A stretch of 64,000 bases of DNA from Echiichthys vipera (GCA_963691815.1 OY829660.1:604331-668330), one strand, 5' to 3'; counted from the stretch's first letter, positions 44,106 through 56,345 are shown. Program-made: numbers and translations. Notes: generated from the sequence alone by a model not told the origin.

Positions 44106-45250
44106 GGGCCTCATTTATCAATCCTGCGTGGAAACGGGCGCAGATCTGAGGCAGAATTGGTCGTAGGAAAGGACCCACGTGTGATTCATGAAACATTCGT
44201 ATCTGACCAATCTCAGCATACGAATGAGCGGGCCTTGATAAAGGCTGTGGCTGAATTCGATCGTCTTTAACATGTTACGCCCTTAAATATTCCTGGTTCG
44301 AGTCCTCGCCCACTGAGGTCAAACACGGAGAGACGACACACATCCTGACATCCGAGATGGAGCAAAATAAAGATGTGCTTTTTGTCTTAAGAGTGGAATA
44401 AAAGGGGCCCATCATAAAAACGCTGTATGGAAAAGAATAGCGGAGGCAGTCAACCCGAAGCAGCGCTCCACTGAGACGCGTGTGCGCACTGTTGGACAGG
44501 TGTTCAGCACCCCTGCCGTGAATTGCATTACAGGTGATATTCTGGATCAGAAGGCTGTTGTTTCCACCAAGAGGAGCAGCTCATACACAGGTAACCACAT
44601 TAAAAACACACTTTTGAACCTATGAATGCAAGAAAAGCTGGGGTTATATTTAGGAAACGCTGAGTCAAACACATTCAACTTGCTCCAAAGATCCATTTCA
44701 TTCATGTTGTAATTCTGCTGCAGTTTATTTCCACAGAACACACAAAAAGTGTTGTTTTGTGTTCGCTATTATCAGAGTTTGTGATTTTAACTCTTTAAAA
44801 CAGTTTAAAGACTGTAAGGAACCAATGTTCTGACCGTTGTGAGTTAGCTGTATATAAACTGCTCCTATAGGTGGAAACAACAGCCTCTGATCCAGAACAT
44901 CACCTATAATGCGAGGGGGTGCATTTCACGGCAGGTGCGCTGAATACGGCACAACACCGGCGCTCTTGCTCTGTAGCGTTGATTGCCAGCCTGGTTATCA
45001 GGTATTCTGTTAGAGGATAATCTTTGTCACCTAGAACCAAACCAACATGTTCATCATCTGATACCTTGTTTGATTTAATGCAATTTATCGAGGGTAGCCA
45101 CCAACCGAGGAGACGACTTTGGCTCTGCAGTGCGCTTTCCTGCAGCCGCGCGCCAACACATTCATTCACTCATTCAATGTCGGGGTTTGTCGTTTCTAAA
45201 GCTTCCATCAGTCTGAATGTAAACAGACCACAGCCAGAGGAGGAGCTACA
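44106..45250. mobile_element. Harbinger-like DNA transposon remnant
   Basis: Starts with GGGCCTCATTTATCAATCCTG, which resembles fish Harbinger termini. Plus strand near 44395-44500 reads a Myb/SANT-like stretch (AVWKRIAEAVN...), as in the accessory ORF of these elements. Minus strand 45169-44900 reads VGLVLGDKDYPLTEYLITRL, like the LGDxGYPL region of the Harbinger nuclease. Neither frame is complete and no right terminus is evident. It lies just upstream of the single family G gene. Confidence 0.6.
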
Positions 45251-45330
45251 CAACTGAATATGAAAGGCTTCATGTTGGAGCTGAAGAGCTGCTGCGTTCT
45301 CTCTGTTGTTCATTCAGCACAAGTGAAAGA

Positions 45331-45768
45331 ATGCACATCTCTTTAGTTTGGCTGATGATGTTCTCCTTTCATATTGGTGAGTCAACTTTAACAAGAGATG
45401 TTGGACAAAAACATCTCACTTTGTGTTTTCTACCATTAAAGTCAGTGTAAAGAAACACAGATGTCATGGTGACATAGATCTTTGTTGTGTTCAGGATCCT
45501 CTGAGGATTCAGTGACACCGTTTAAAGATGTGATGCTGGCTTTGGAAGGAAACAGCGTGACTCTCTCCTGCAACTATTCAGGCTCTGTAACAAACCTCTA
45601 CTGGTATCAACAGGAGTCCAGTTCATCTCCACAGCTTCTCATCATGGAGTATTCAGAGAAAACAGCAGGGCTGTCTTTGAGACACGACAGAACATCTAAA
45701 GAGTTTCATCTGGAGATTTCCTCTGCTGCAGTGTCTGACTCTGCTGTGTACTACTGTGCTGTGAGGCC
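45331..45768 (+). CDS. TRAV/TRDV V segment, family G (G1, single copy)
   Basis: Leader 45331-45376 (MHISLVWLMMFSFHI), 118-bp intron, V exon 45495-45768, RSS 45769-45807. First Cys (VTLSCNYSG), FR2 Trp (LYWYQQES), end YYCAVR. CDR1 region SGSVTN; CDR2 region EYSEKT. At 274 bp it has the shortest V exon here. It is the only family with one copy, yet its end-of-FR3, RSS and 3' flank are the common cassette. Intact. Confidence 0.92.
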
Positions 45769-46098
45769 CACAGTGACAGGAAACACCAAAACTCTGTACA
45801 AAAACCTTTGGAGCAAAGACAACACAATACTCCACAACGTCCACCAGAGGGACTCACACACTGTTAGACTTTGAGATCATCACACAACAAATTCTGAACC
45901 AACATCAGAGGCATCCACCAAAGATCTTCTTTCTCTCCACTGTTGTTTTATCTTTGAATCTCAAATCAAAAATACAGATGTGAGAGGAGACGGAGAGACT
46001 CAGGGAGGAGCTCAACTGTTACTGAACTATAGAAGAGAGAGGAACTTCTATATTCAACAGAGTTCAACACACAAACATCAACATCACCTTTATCCAAC

Positions 46099-46547
46099 AT
46101 GCTGTCACTGCATCATTGTGTGTTTCCTCTGGTTCTTTACGTTCTAACAGGTATGTTGGATTATGCAGCCTGAAAAGGTTTAATTCCAATATAATGTGAA
46201 TCATTTATGAGTCTTTTACAACATGATATATCTGAGTGATCTCTTCCTTTAGGTGTCAGCTGTGAAGAACTCACTCCATCAAAGAAAGAAGAGTCCAGTT
46301 TAGAAGGCAGCCCTGTGACTCTGTCCTACACTTACTCCAAACAAGCAACTGCTGCTGATGAGTTTTACTGGTATCGACAATATCCAGGAAAACCACCAGA
46401 GTTCATCATCTCACATCTAGGAACAGGAGCAGTTATGAGAAATCCAAACCCAGGACTGGAGATTAAATTGGAGAAAAACCAAATCAACATGAGCATCTCC
46501 TCTGCTGCAGTGACAGACTCTGCTGTGTACTACTGTGCTGTGAGGCC
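46099..46547 (+). CDS. TRAV/TRDV V segment, family A copy 8 (A8)
   Basis: Leader 46099-46150, 102-bp intron, V exon 46253-46547, RSS 46548-46586. CDR1 region KQATAADEF, CDR2 region HLGTGAVMRNPNPGL and FR3 KLEKNQ: an A1-like CDR1 joined to the A2 CDR2/FR3. Ends YYCAVR. Tyr at the first Cys site. Intact. Confidence 0.92.
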
Positions 46548-46861
46548 CACAGTGACAGGAAACACCAAAACTCTGCACAAAAACCTTTGGAGCAAAGACA
46601 ACACAATACTCCACAACGTCCACCAGAGGGACTCACACACTGTTAACCTTCAGAGTCTTTCATGATACAGTCTGGATGAGACTCAGTTGTGATGCAGACT
46701 TTCAGAAATGAGACTAGTTTGACACGAGTCTCCTCCTTCTTTCTACAGAAGTGGCTTCATGGCAGAGAACGGTTTGATTCCAGCTGTGAACATCAGAAAA
46801 ACACAACTCACAAAACGTGTTGATCCTGAACATTCAGTTACAGCATTTCACCTCTGTGAAC

Positions 46862-47332
46862 ATGGAAAAACTCACTGCTGTTCTGTTCTTTTCAGCTCTC
46901 ATAGGTTCGTATGTCTTTGACCTGAAACCCTTCAAATATAAAGACGTGTTCAAAGTAGATCCAGTTTGGATTGGGTTCAAAATGTGACACAGAAGTGTGA
47001 CTATAACATGTGTTTTCCACACTAGGTAACACCATGGAAGCTGATATTAGTGCCAGCAGTGCTGAAGTGTTTTCATCAGAGGATCATAAAGTGACTCTGT
47101 CCTGTAACTATTCAGTTAAAGCTCAAAGTCTCCAGTGGTATCGACAGGATCCTGGATCAGCTCCTCAGTTCCTTCTCCTGATCACTGACACAAAGCCGCC
47201 TTCAGTGGTGGAAGCAAAACCTCCAAACCCTCGACTGACTGTTAAACTGAACCAGGAGAGAAATCGAGTCCATCTGGAGATTTCCTCTGCTGCAGTGACA
47301 GACTCTGCTGTGTACTACTGTGCTGTGAGGCC
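46862..47332 (+). CDS. TRAV/TRDV V segment, family F copy 2 (F2)
   Basis: Leader 46862-46904 (MEKLTAVLFFSALI; Phe for Leu at residue 9), 121-bp intron, V exon 47026-47332, RSS 47333-47371. CDR1 region VKAQS. The rest of the V domain is the same as F1. Ends YYCAVR. Intact. Confidence 0.92.
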
Positions 47333-47477
47333 CACAGTGACAGGAAACACCAAAACTCTGTACAAAAACCTTTGGAGCAAAGACAACACAATACTCCACA
47401 ACGTCCACCAGAGGGACTCACACACTGTTAGACTTTGAGATCATCACACAACAAATTCTCAACCAACATCAGAGGCA

Positions 47478-48480
47478 CCTGCTGAGAAAGCACATGCAGA
47501 GACGGCCTGTTCAGCTGGACGTCTTCTAGCATAGCTCCTCTTTAAGGTGTTATGTTGGACGCATGATCATCTGAAGTGTCCTCCACATAGACACCAATGT
47601 ATTAGAATCCTATAAGAACGCCCTGTTCTTGTGTTCTGTGCGCCATAACCTCACATTTGCCTGTGCACGTGTTAGCGGGTGACGCCCTGCAGTGACCCAG
47701 GAAATAAAAGCTTGTAGGTGAAACCGGCATCCCAAAGATGATTGTTCATTTCTGAATTAACGTGAACTCTCAGTTTGATTATGAGAAGGCCTCAGCCGGC
47801 TCAGACAAAGGGGGAAAGATTAGACCTGAAAGCCTGGGAGCCTTTGTCCCTGAATGCATGGTCACAGAAAAAGCCTGCCTCTCCCCCACAGGTCACACCC
47901 AGGTGCGAATTCTCGAAGGGACCCCCAAACTGTTAGTTCATTGGCTGACCTGACCTCTAGTGATGACATCATCAGTGTCTATAAAACTGTACGACACCCA
48001 CTTCCTCTCTCTCTTGGCCTCTCTTCCTTTTATATCTCCACACTCATCTCGAGGCTCCCCTGCTGGATCCAGGGACCAGCTGCCCGCTGTCCCTAGGCCC
48101 TGAACCTGGTCTATGGAGTAGGATCACCAGCCAGGTGAACCAACCGGTTACCAACTCAACTGAGCAGAACAAAGAGCGATCTGAGTCCTCTTTTGCATAA
48201 GAGCAACAACCAAGACAAGAACCTTCCTTCAACCAGCTTCCTTTGCAAGGACCAGCCACTGTCATCAAGCAACGCAACTTATGTCCCATCTCATGGACTG
48301 GTCACTAATCACCAACTGGGCATTACTACGTGTTATTGGACTTTATGAACGGCGAGATAGAACTGTGCATCGAGGTCTCAAGAAGTTCTGTCCAAAGAAG
48401 AAGATTTCTCGTTGTGCAGCAAAAGAACCAGTGGAAACAGTAAAATCCTGACCAGGCTGGAAAAGTTTCCACCACAACTG
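47478..48480. mobile_element. 1.0-kb unclassified element, copy 3
   Basis: Direct repeats at 47461-47477 and 48481-48497 (one mismatch). It lies between F2 and A9. Confidence 0.65.
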
Positions 48481-48682
48481 AACCAACATTAGAGGCATCC
48501 ACCAAAGGTCTTCTTTCTCTCCACTGTTGTTTTATCTTTGAATCTCAAATCAAAAATACAGATGTGAGAGGAGACGGAGAGACTCAGGGAGGAGCTCAAC
48601 TGTTACTGAACTATAGAAGAGAGAGGAACTTCTATATTCAACAGAGTTCAACACACAAACATCAACATCACCTTTATCCAAC

Positions 48683-49128
48683 ATGCTGTCACTGCATCAT
48701 TGTGTGTTTCCTCTGCTTCTTTACGTTCTAACAGGTATGTTGGATTATGCAGCCTGAAAAGGTTTAATTCCAATATAATGTGAATCATTTATGAGTCTTT
48801 TACAACATGATATATCTGAGTGATCTCTTCCTTTAGGTGTCAGCTGTGAAGAACTCACTCCATCAAAGAAAGAAGAGTCCAGTTTAGAAGGCAGCCCTGT
48901 GACTCTGTCCTACACTTACTCCAAACTTTCATCTGGTGATTATTTCTTCTGGTATCGACAATATCCAGGAAAACCACCAGAGTTCATCATCTCACATATA
49001 GGAACAGGAGCAGTTATGAGAAATCAAATCTCTGGACTGGAGATTAAAGTGGAGAAAAACCAAATCAACATGAGCATCTCCTCTGCTGCAGTGACAGACT
49101 CTGCTGTGTACTACTGTGCTGTGAGGCC
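48683..49128 (+). CDS. TRAV/TRDV V segment, family A copy 9 (A9)
   Basis: Leader 48683-48734 (FPLLLY variant), intron 102 bp, V exon 48837-49128, RSS 49129-49167. CDR1 region KLSSGDYFF as A6, CDR2 region HIGTGAVMRNQISGL, FR3 KVEKNQ, end YYCAVR. Tyr at the first Cys site. Intact. The downstream flank stops at about 49275 in an L2 tail, where the C or D partner might be expected. Confidence 0.92.
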
Positions 49129-49284
49129 CACAGTGACAGGAAACACCACAACTCTGCACAAAAACCTTTGGAGCAAAGACAACACAATACTCCACAACGT
49201 CCACCAGAGGGACTCACACACTGTTAGACTCAGGGGCGACATCATCAAGTATGCGGTGCATTAACTTTGCACTGTGTTACTAAT

Positions 49285-50275
49285 AAAATTTAAAAAATTA
49301 AACTTGGACTTATATAGTGCCTTTCATGGTACCCAAGGTCGGGGGGGGGGGGGGGGGGCTAGGGGTCAAAGGACTTGATGAAAAGAAATGTTTTTAGGTG
49401 CTTTTTGAGCACAGGCAGGGACGGGGCAGAGCGGACATGGACTGGTCGGCTGTTCCAGAGTATGGGAGCGTTGACAGAGAAAGCCCTGTCCCGAAAAGTC
49501 TGTAACCTGGTGCGCAGGGTGGCCAGCAGGTCATTGTCAGAGGACCACAGGGAGAGTGACTGAGTTTAGGGGGGGAGGAGATCTGTGAGGTGTTGTGGTG
49601 AGAGGCCATGCGTGACTTGACTGGCAGCCAGTGGAGCTGTTGGAGAATGGGAGTGATGTGCTGCCAGGACATTGTGTGGGTTCAAACCCTGGCAGCTGAG
49701 TTCTGAACATACTGCAGTCTGCTCAGGGCCTTGGTGGGCCGTCCAGACAGGACACCGTTGCAGTAGTCCAAACGGGAGGTGATGAAGGCATGAATGAGTG
49801 TTTCAGTTACTGAAGGTGTGAGTGGAGGCCGGAGTCGTGAGATGCTTCTGAGGTGGTAGAAGACAGACTTGGTGACATTGTTGATGTGAGACCGGAAGGA
49901 GAGAGTGGAGTCCAGAATAAAACCCAGGTTTCGCACCTCAGTAGATGGGGAAATGGAGCAGCCATCCACAACCAGGGCCAGGTCTCTAATTTTCCTGAGC
50001 AGTGGTGCAGGGGCCACCACCATGAGCTCTGTCTTATTACTGTGGAGTTTGAGGAGGTTTGTGGTCATCCATGATTTGAGTTCCTGCACACAGTTGACAA
50101 GTTGTATGGGTGGGAGATGGGAGGAGGGGTTTATGCTGATATAAAGCTGGGTGTCATCGGCATAGCAGTGGAGGTTGAGTCCATGTTTACGGATAATATG
50201 ACCCAGGGGTAACATGTAGATGGTGAACAGCAGAGGACCAAGCACAGAGCCCTGGGGCACCCCATGGTTGGAAGG
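49285..50275 (-). mobile_element. L2-like LINE ORF2 3' part
   Basis: Minus strand, 50260-49682: MPQGSVLGPLLFTIYMLPLG, YADDTQLYISI (catalytic box), ELKSWMTTNLLKLHSNKTEL, ETLIHAFITSRLDYCNGVLS and LQYVQNSAARV; after a frameshift LHWLPVKSRM (49625 down). The left end has ACTTATATAGTGCCTTTCAT, the usual L2 3' end in fish. 5'-truncated within the RT. Confidence 0.85.
49340..49358. repeat. poly-G run
   Basis: About 19 consecutive G within the L2 3' end. Length may be unreliable in sequencing. Confidence 0.85.
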
Positions 50276-50750
50276 TGCTGGACTGGATTTTGATGTTTGC
50301 TGCTGGTTTCAACAGGCAAACAATCAACCGGAGGCTCAACAAGCATCAGCGTGAGAGCGAGAGAGAGAGAGAGAGGAAAAAGAGACAGAGAGACAGAGAG
50401 AGAGAAGGAAGGAGAGAGGGTGAAGCCAGCAATGCAATGAATAAGGAGAGCGAGCGCCGTAATCCAGAACAAAGCAGTGAATCAGGGAAATAAAACGTTA
50501 TTGTCACCGTTCATCACAACTAGAAATGCAGCTGTAGAAAGTATCTCACTGTCTCTGTCCTCTTTTACATTTCATGATGCTACAAATTAAATCCAGCTAC
50601 GAAAAACAAGCCTGAAAAGTCGGAGGTCAGAACAGAAGCACAGAGAGGCGTTGCTACAGAGATGATGCACCGTCTCACCTCATCTCCTTGGTCTGAACGG
50701 ACTCTGACACGTTTTGCCTTAAACAAATATCACACCTGCTTCATTTAGGA
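50276..50750. other. Spacer with (GA)n tract
   Basis: GA-rich simple repeat at about 50355-50420. The remainder shows no gene or known element. The B5 promoter begins at about 50750. Confidence 0.5.
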
Positions 50751-50858
50751 TCAGGCTCCTCCTTCTAGTCCACAAACGTCGTGTTGATGAAGACTAAAGA
50801 GAGAGAGCACAGCCTTCTTTATACTCGCTGTAGCTCAGAGTTCATCAACACTGCAGAT

Positions 50859-51292
50859 ATGACGCCTCTGTTCATCTCAGTGTTGCTGGCTGCTGTGAGC
50901 CTTGGTATGAACACAACTCTAGTTCTTTGATATCAATACAACATTCACATGATTCCTTAACAACACACTGACACTGTTTGTTGCTGTTTTACAGAATGCA
51001 GAGCACAAAAAGACAACGTGCTGCAACCAAAAGGAGATGTGACTGCTGCTGAAGGAGAGACAGGAACACTCGACTGTACATTTGAGACGGCTGATCCAAG
51101 TCCCACTTTGTTCTGGTACAAACAGGAAGTAAAAGAAAGCCCGAAGTTTCTACTGCTAAGATTCTCAGTAAAAAGCAGAAGTTCTGAAGAGCAAGAGAGA
51201 ATCGATGCAACGATCAACAAGACATCAGTTCCTCTGCAGATAAAGAAGCTTCAGCTGTCTGACTCTGCTGTGTACTACTGTGCTCTGCAGCC
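50859..51292 (+). CDS. TRAV/TRDV V segment, family B copy 5 (B5)
   Basis: Leader 50859-50904, 90-bp intron, V exon 50995-51292, RSS 51293-51331. CDR1 region TADPSPT, FR2 end LLLRF, FR3 PLQIKK (Gln, as in C1), end YYCALQ. The RSS spacer has both variant sites changed (CACAACTCTGTAC), also as in C1. Intact. Confidence 0.92.
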
Positions 51293-51639
51293 CACAGTGA
51301 CAGGAAACACCACAACTCTGTACAAAAACCTTTGGAGCAAAGACAACACAATACTCCACAACGTCCACCAGAGGGACTCACACACTGTTAACCTTCAACA
51401 ATCAGTCTGGTTATAATGAGGTGTTGTGGGATGTTACTTATGTGAACAGCACCTGATTATATGAAAGTATCACAGCAAATCCTGTGACATCTGATAGAGT
51501 TCAAATTCTACTTTGTTGGTCAGTGATGTTTCTGGATTACTCTCTTACTTATTCACAACTGTCTGAATATGAAACAATTTGAGGTTGTAAAGATTTGGTA
51601 AACATGTTTAAAGGTCACAGCACATTTACTGATATATTT

Positions 51640-53470
51640 AACTCTTACTCTTTAACAGCTTTAGGTGGAGTCCACGGTGCCAGACGGTGTCGTAAGCAGC
51701 AGTGAGATCCAGCGACACTACTCCAGCCTCCTGTTTTTCCTGAAAGCCGTCCTCGATGTCTTGGGTGAGCAGTGTCACCTGGTCAACCGTTGACCATCCG
51801 CGCTGGAAGCCATCTTGTTCCCGTGGGAGTCGGGGGTCCACTATCGGCTCCATGCGATTATGGATCAGCCTCTCCAGGATTTTGAATGGGACGCAGAGCA
51901 GTGAGATGGGTCAGTAGGATTTGGGGTCTTCAGCAGGCTGGTTTGGTTTTGGAAGGGCTGTGACGGTAGCGCGGAGCCATATCTTCTGGAGCTTGGACCT
52001 CCGGAGGCGTGCCGAGCAGAATGAGCAGAGCCATGCAGATGTTCTTGCACTCTGGTGAATCACAAACTCAGGGTGGATGTAATCACGGCCCGGTGCCTTC
52101 CCAGGTTTGATCTTACTCAAGGCAGTCTTGAGTTCAGCCGTCCACGCCAGCCGCTCTGCACAGGGAGGTCACCTGGTTTGATGTGGTGAGGGCAAAGTTC
52201 TTATCAGCATCAGGGAAACAGCTGTTCTTAAGGAGCTGGGATGCGATGGCATTTGCTGTTATTGGGCCCCGGGAGGTCGATGGTGTTCTGCCTGTCAGCT
52301 GGTTTATTGTCCGCCCCTCTTACGGCTGGAGTGGGTGAAGTCCATTGACTGAACTACTTCAGTCCACCTTGACCTTCGGGCGGCATCTAGCTTCTGCAGG
52401 AGTGCCGTCACAGAGTCATGAACGTCCTCCCTGGAGCTCGCCTGCTGGTGGGAGTCCAGGAGGTGGCTGCATTCTTCATCCCAGCCCGGGATGTAGTTAG
52501 CGTTAAAGCCACGGGGGAGGGTTTCCCCTGCTGCCCCAAGGAGTACTCTGCAGTAGGCTGCGTACCCGGTGTCCACGTCGGCGTTGTCTGGGTCTAGGAG
52601 GCAGGATGATGTTCTCTCCGTCTCCTCAGTGAAGGACTGAGCCTCACGAAAGTCCCACCTCCTGACGGGTTTCCCTCCTGCTGGCTGCACCAGGGATGGG
52701 ACCTTTATGATGGATGGTCGGTGGTGTGAGCGGGGGAACCTATCCAGGACACGGCTCTCTGGCTTTTGAGCCGTGTGTCAGCGAAGGCCAAGTCCGGGTT
52801 GGTGTGGGTATTCCAGCGTGCTGAAAAGAAGCTAGGAGGTTCTTTGGGGTCCAACAGCAGCAGCACGTTGGCACTGGAGGCCCATCAGCTTAATGTCTCT
52901 CCATTTGGTGTAGTATGGCTTTAACCCCAGTCTATGTGTTGGCAGTTGAAGTCCCCTGCGTAGATGGCGGGTGCAGGTGCCGATGGGAGTGATGCCATGG
53001 TCAGCATTGTTGGTGGGGGCTTGTAGACACTGACAGCCGATGTGGTCTGCACCTTAGTGGACAGCGACTCGGTGCTGGAGCCTGGTGGAGATTGGCCAGT
53101 GGCTGTCCAACTAAGGCTGCTCCTGACAAAGGTTGCAGGTCCGTGCTGTTTGCTGTGGGTGGACCCAGAGAGCTGGACCCCGGGCAGTTTGAGGATGTTG
53201 TCACTGTCACAGTGTGTCTCCTGGAGGAGGACGGCTGCTACTTTGTGGGAGTCAGCAAATGGTAGATGACTTCCATTTTGGCGGTGGTGAGGCCCTCTAC
53301 ATTAAGTTGGTGCACTGACAGACCTTGGTACTCGAGGGTCGGGGGGTCCACTCGTCCTGACATGGACGTGCGACGTCCCTCCGGCCTCCTGCACCTCAGT
53401 CTGCCAGCTGGGTGACGACTGGTTGGCGACATTAGTTTCACAAGCTGGTCTTGCACCATTTCTTGCTACT
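51640..53470 (-). mobile_element. APE-type LINE, degenerate
   Basis: Read from 53470 down: endonuclease N-terminus (GLSVHQLNVEGLTTAKMEVI near 53310), later YAGDFNCQ-like residues near 52960, then RT region SKIKPGKAPGRDYIHPEFVI (52120 down), ALPKPNQPAEDPKSY (about 51920), and PRLPREQDGFQRGWSTVDQV with LDLTAAYDTVWHRG (51840-51665). The order and motifs fit Jockey/CR1-group LINEs. It ends before the catalytic box, and there are many frameshifts. It is inserted in the B5 3' flank. Confidence 0.8.
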
Positions 53471-54000
53471 CACGAAGGAGGCCACGTGAAGGCTGTCATC
53501 ATCTCCTTCAACTAAAGGAATAAAGTGGTTCTTTGGCATATTTTCAGTTTCACCTACAATTTCAAACGGTTATAAAAACTGAAAGAACTGCCTCGGAAAA
53601 ACATCCATGATTTGAATTCTATGTTCAATCAGCGAATCTGGACTTTTAACAACTTTTAAAAAACAACATAAATTCAACAGTTACAAATAAGATCATCTGT
53701 GTTTCTCTCGGGCTGATTTCTTGTGGTGTACCACAGGGTTCATTCCTAGGTCCTCTCATTTTATATTCACATTTGGCTTTTACATCAACTTATTTATGAA
53801 AATGCTTTGTTGAAGATTATGATAGATTCTTTTAAAGTATGGTTCTTATGTCAGCTGCTGAAATAGCCAATTGGTTTTCACACCTTCCTGAAATTGAATG
53901 ATGAAGGAAACACCAGAAAACAAGCTTCCCACCTTCAGCTGGGACAAAATGCTGCTACCAGTCTGTGACCAGGAGGAAGTTTAACTGAGAGAAGTGGAAA
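53471..54000 (+). other. Duplicated upstream flank of family A (A10)
   Basis: 53605-54000 repeats 4900-5285 upstream of A1, including the CGVPQGS reverse-transcriptase scrap (53712-53780). No gene. Confidence 0.65.
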
Positions 54001-54126
54001 TACAGATGTGAGAGGAGACGGAGAGACTCAGGGAGGAGCTCAACTGTTACTGAACTATAGAAGAGAGAGGAACTTCTATATTCAACAGAGTTCAACACAC
54101 AAACATCATCATCACCTTTATCCAAC

Positions 54127-54575
54127 ATGCTGTCACTGCATCATTGTGTGTTTCCTCTGGTTCTTTACGTTCTAACAGGTATGTTGGATTATGCAGCCTG
54201 AAAAGGTTTAATTCCAATATAATGTGAATCATTTATGAGTCTTTTACAACATGATATATCTGAGTGATCTCTTCCTTTAGGTGTCAGCTGTGAAGAACTC
54301 ACTCCATCAAAGAAAGAAGAGTCCAGTTTAGAAGGCAGCCCTGTGACTCTGTCCTACACTTACTCCACAATAGCTACTGCTGCTGATTATTTCTTCTGGT
54401 ATCGACAATATCCAGGAAAACCACCAGAGTTCATCATCTCACACTCTGCTTCAGGAGAAAAATGAAATTCTAAAATCTCTGGACTGGAGATTAAAGTGGA
54501 TCAAAACCAAATCAGCATGAGCATCTCCTCTGCTGCAGTGACAGACTCTGCTGTGTACTACTGTGCTGTGCGGCC
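54127..54575 (+). pseudogene. Family A copy 10 (A10), stop codon and broken RSS
   Basis: Leader 54127-54178 and V exon 54281-54575. CDR1 region TIATAADYFF. In CDR2 the HSASGEK sequence runs into TGA at 54463-54465 (AAATGAAAT where A7 and A11 have AAAGGAAAT). The heptamer CACAGTG (54576-54582) is intact, but after ACAGGAAACA the sequence breaks at about 54592 into the upstream flank of E5, so the nonamer is gone. It can neither code for a V domain nor be expected to rearrange efficiently. Confidence 0.93.
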
Positions 54576-54828
54576 CACAGTGACAGGAAACAGAAAACTC
54601 CCACCTAGTCCACGCCCCTTGTCACATCAGTGACCTAAACATTCAAAATGAGCAAAAGCACATCATCTGGCCCCGCCCACTGACCTTTAACTCAGCCAAT
54701 GAGATTCTTCCTGTCTCCAGAGCAGAAGTGTTTGAGGAACAACAATCAGCTTGATGTTGAGGAGAAGGGCTGTGCAGCAGAGAGGCTGTTTCCTGTTTTC
54801 ATTCTACTGCAGTGGAAGAACATTGTTC

Positions 54829-55430
54829 ATGTGCCGTCTGTTTGGCTTCAACAACTCCAAAGACATGTTGCTTTACCTCTTTTTACTTTTCTCTCACTTT
54901 ATAGGTGAGTGTTAGAACAGAGACCCAAGTGTCATTAACCTGCTGTATTAACCACAGATTCAGTTTACATTTCAGAACTACACTTTAATCTGTGTAAGGA
55001 AACCATTTAGAGGAAGACATTTGTTTTTTTATGCATCTTAAAATGATTGATGATGAAGGAAAACCAGAACCTCTATTGAGTGTCTGGATGTTGGGATCTC
55101 TTGCAGACTGACTGACATGAATATTACTCATTTTGCAGCCCTGGGTTCCATGAACAGCATAAAGCAGGAAAGTACTGAAGAACATGTTGCAGAGGGCAGA
55201 AACATCAACCTCAACTGTACATATGAGGGTGTTATCTACAGTATCCAGTGGTACCGACAATACCAGAGATCCAGACCAGAGTTCCTGCTCTACATCACAG
55301 AGGGAGGACAGATTCATCCAACTGTTTCTGATTTCTCAGCTCACATCAACAAAACAACAAAACGTGTTGATCTGGAGATCATCTCAACTAAAGAGACAGA
55401 CTCTGCTGTGTACTACTGTGCTGTGAGGCC
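54829..55430 (+). CDS. TRAV/TRDV V segment, family E copy 5 (E5)
   Basis: Leader to 54904 (ATG 54865 or in-frame 54829), 234-bp intron, V exon 55139-55430, RSS 55431-55469. Same V domain as E1 and E2 (CDR1 region EGVIYS); ends YYCAVR. Both RSS spacer variants are present (CACAACTCTGTAC). Unlike E1-E4 it has no D partner: the flank ends at about 55570 in an L2 fragment. Confidence 0.92.
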
Positions 55431-55570
55431 CACAGTGACAGGAAACACCACAACTCTGTACAAAAACCTTTGGAGCAAAGACAACACAATACTCCACAAC
55501 GTCCACCAGAGGGACTCACACACTGTTGGACTTTGAGATCATCACACAACAAATACTCAAACAACTCAAC

Positions 55571-56345
55571 CAACAAAAACTGGAGGGGGAGTGAGTGAGC
55601 AGTCGGGTGGTTGAGTTTTGTACATATTGCAGTTTTTGAAGTTCAGTGGAGGGGAGGCCGTACAGGACGCTGCTGCAGTAGTTGAGTCTGGAGGTGATGA
55701 AGGCGTAGATGAGTGTTTCTGCGGCTGAGGAGGAGAGTGGGGCGAAGGCGTGCAATGTTACGGAGGTGGAAGAAATACGTTATGGTGACGTGGTTGATGT
55801 GTGAAGGAGAGTGTGGGGTCCATGATGATGCAGAGGTTTCTGACGAGGGGGGAGGGAGTGACAGAGCGACCATCGATGCTGAGGGAGAAGTTCTGAAAGG
55901 TGGGGAGGATGGATTTTGGGCCCAAGACGATGATTTCCCTTTTATTGCTGTTGAGTTTCAGGAAGTTGTGGTTCATCCAGGTTGTGATGTTGGTGAGGCG
56001 GTCGGTCAGAGTAGAGAGAATAGCAGGAGTCATGGCTTTGGTGGTGATGTACAGCTGGGTATCATCAGCATAACAGGGAAAGTAAGTGGCAGCATTTAAA
56101 GAATGAAGAGGACTGGACCAAGCACTGAGCCTTGAGGGACTCGGTGTGAGACAGGGAGGATGTGGGATTTGTGGAAGTTGATGGAGATGAATCTTTCAGA
56201 CAGGGAGGAGGTGAACCAGGAGAGGGCGGAGTCAATGATGCCGATGGATTGCAGACGGCTGAGCAGGAAGGAGTGGTTGATGTGTCAAAGGCAGCAATGA
56301 GGTGGAGGAGGAGGAGGATGTTGAGGGAGCTGGACTCAGAGGAGA
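55571..56345 (-). mobile_element. L2-like LINE ORF2 fragment (copy 2)
   Basis: Nearly identical to 18981-19753 with the same right junction at the B promoter. The left junction differs: here it follows the 3' flank of E5, there it follows intron 1 of A4. Confidence 0.75.
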
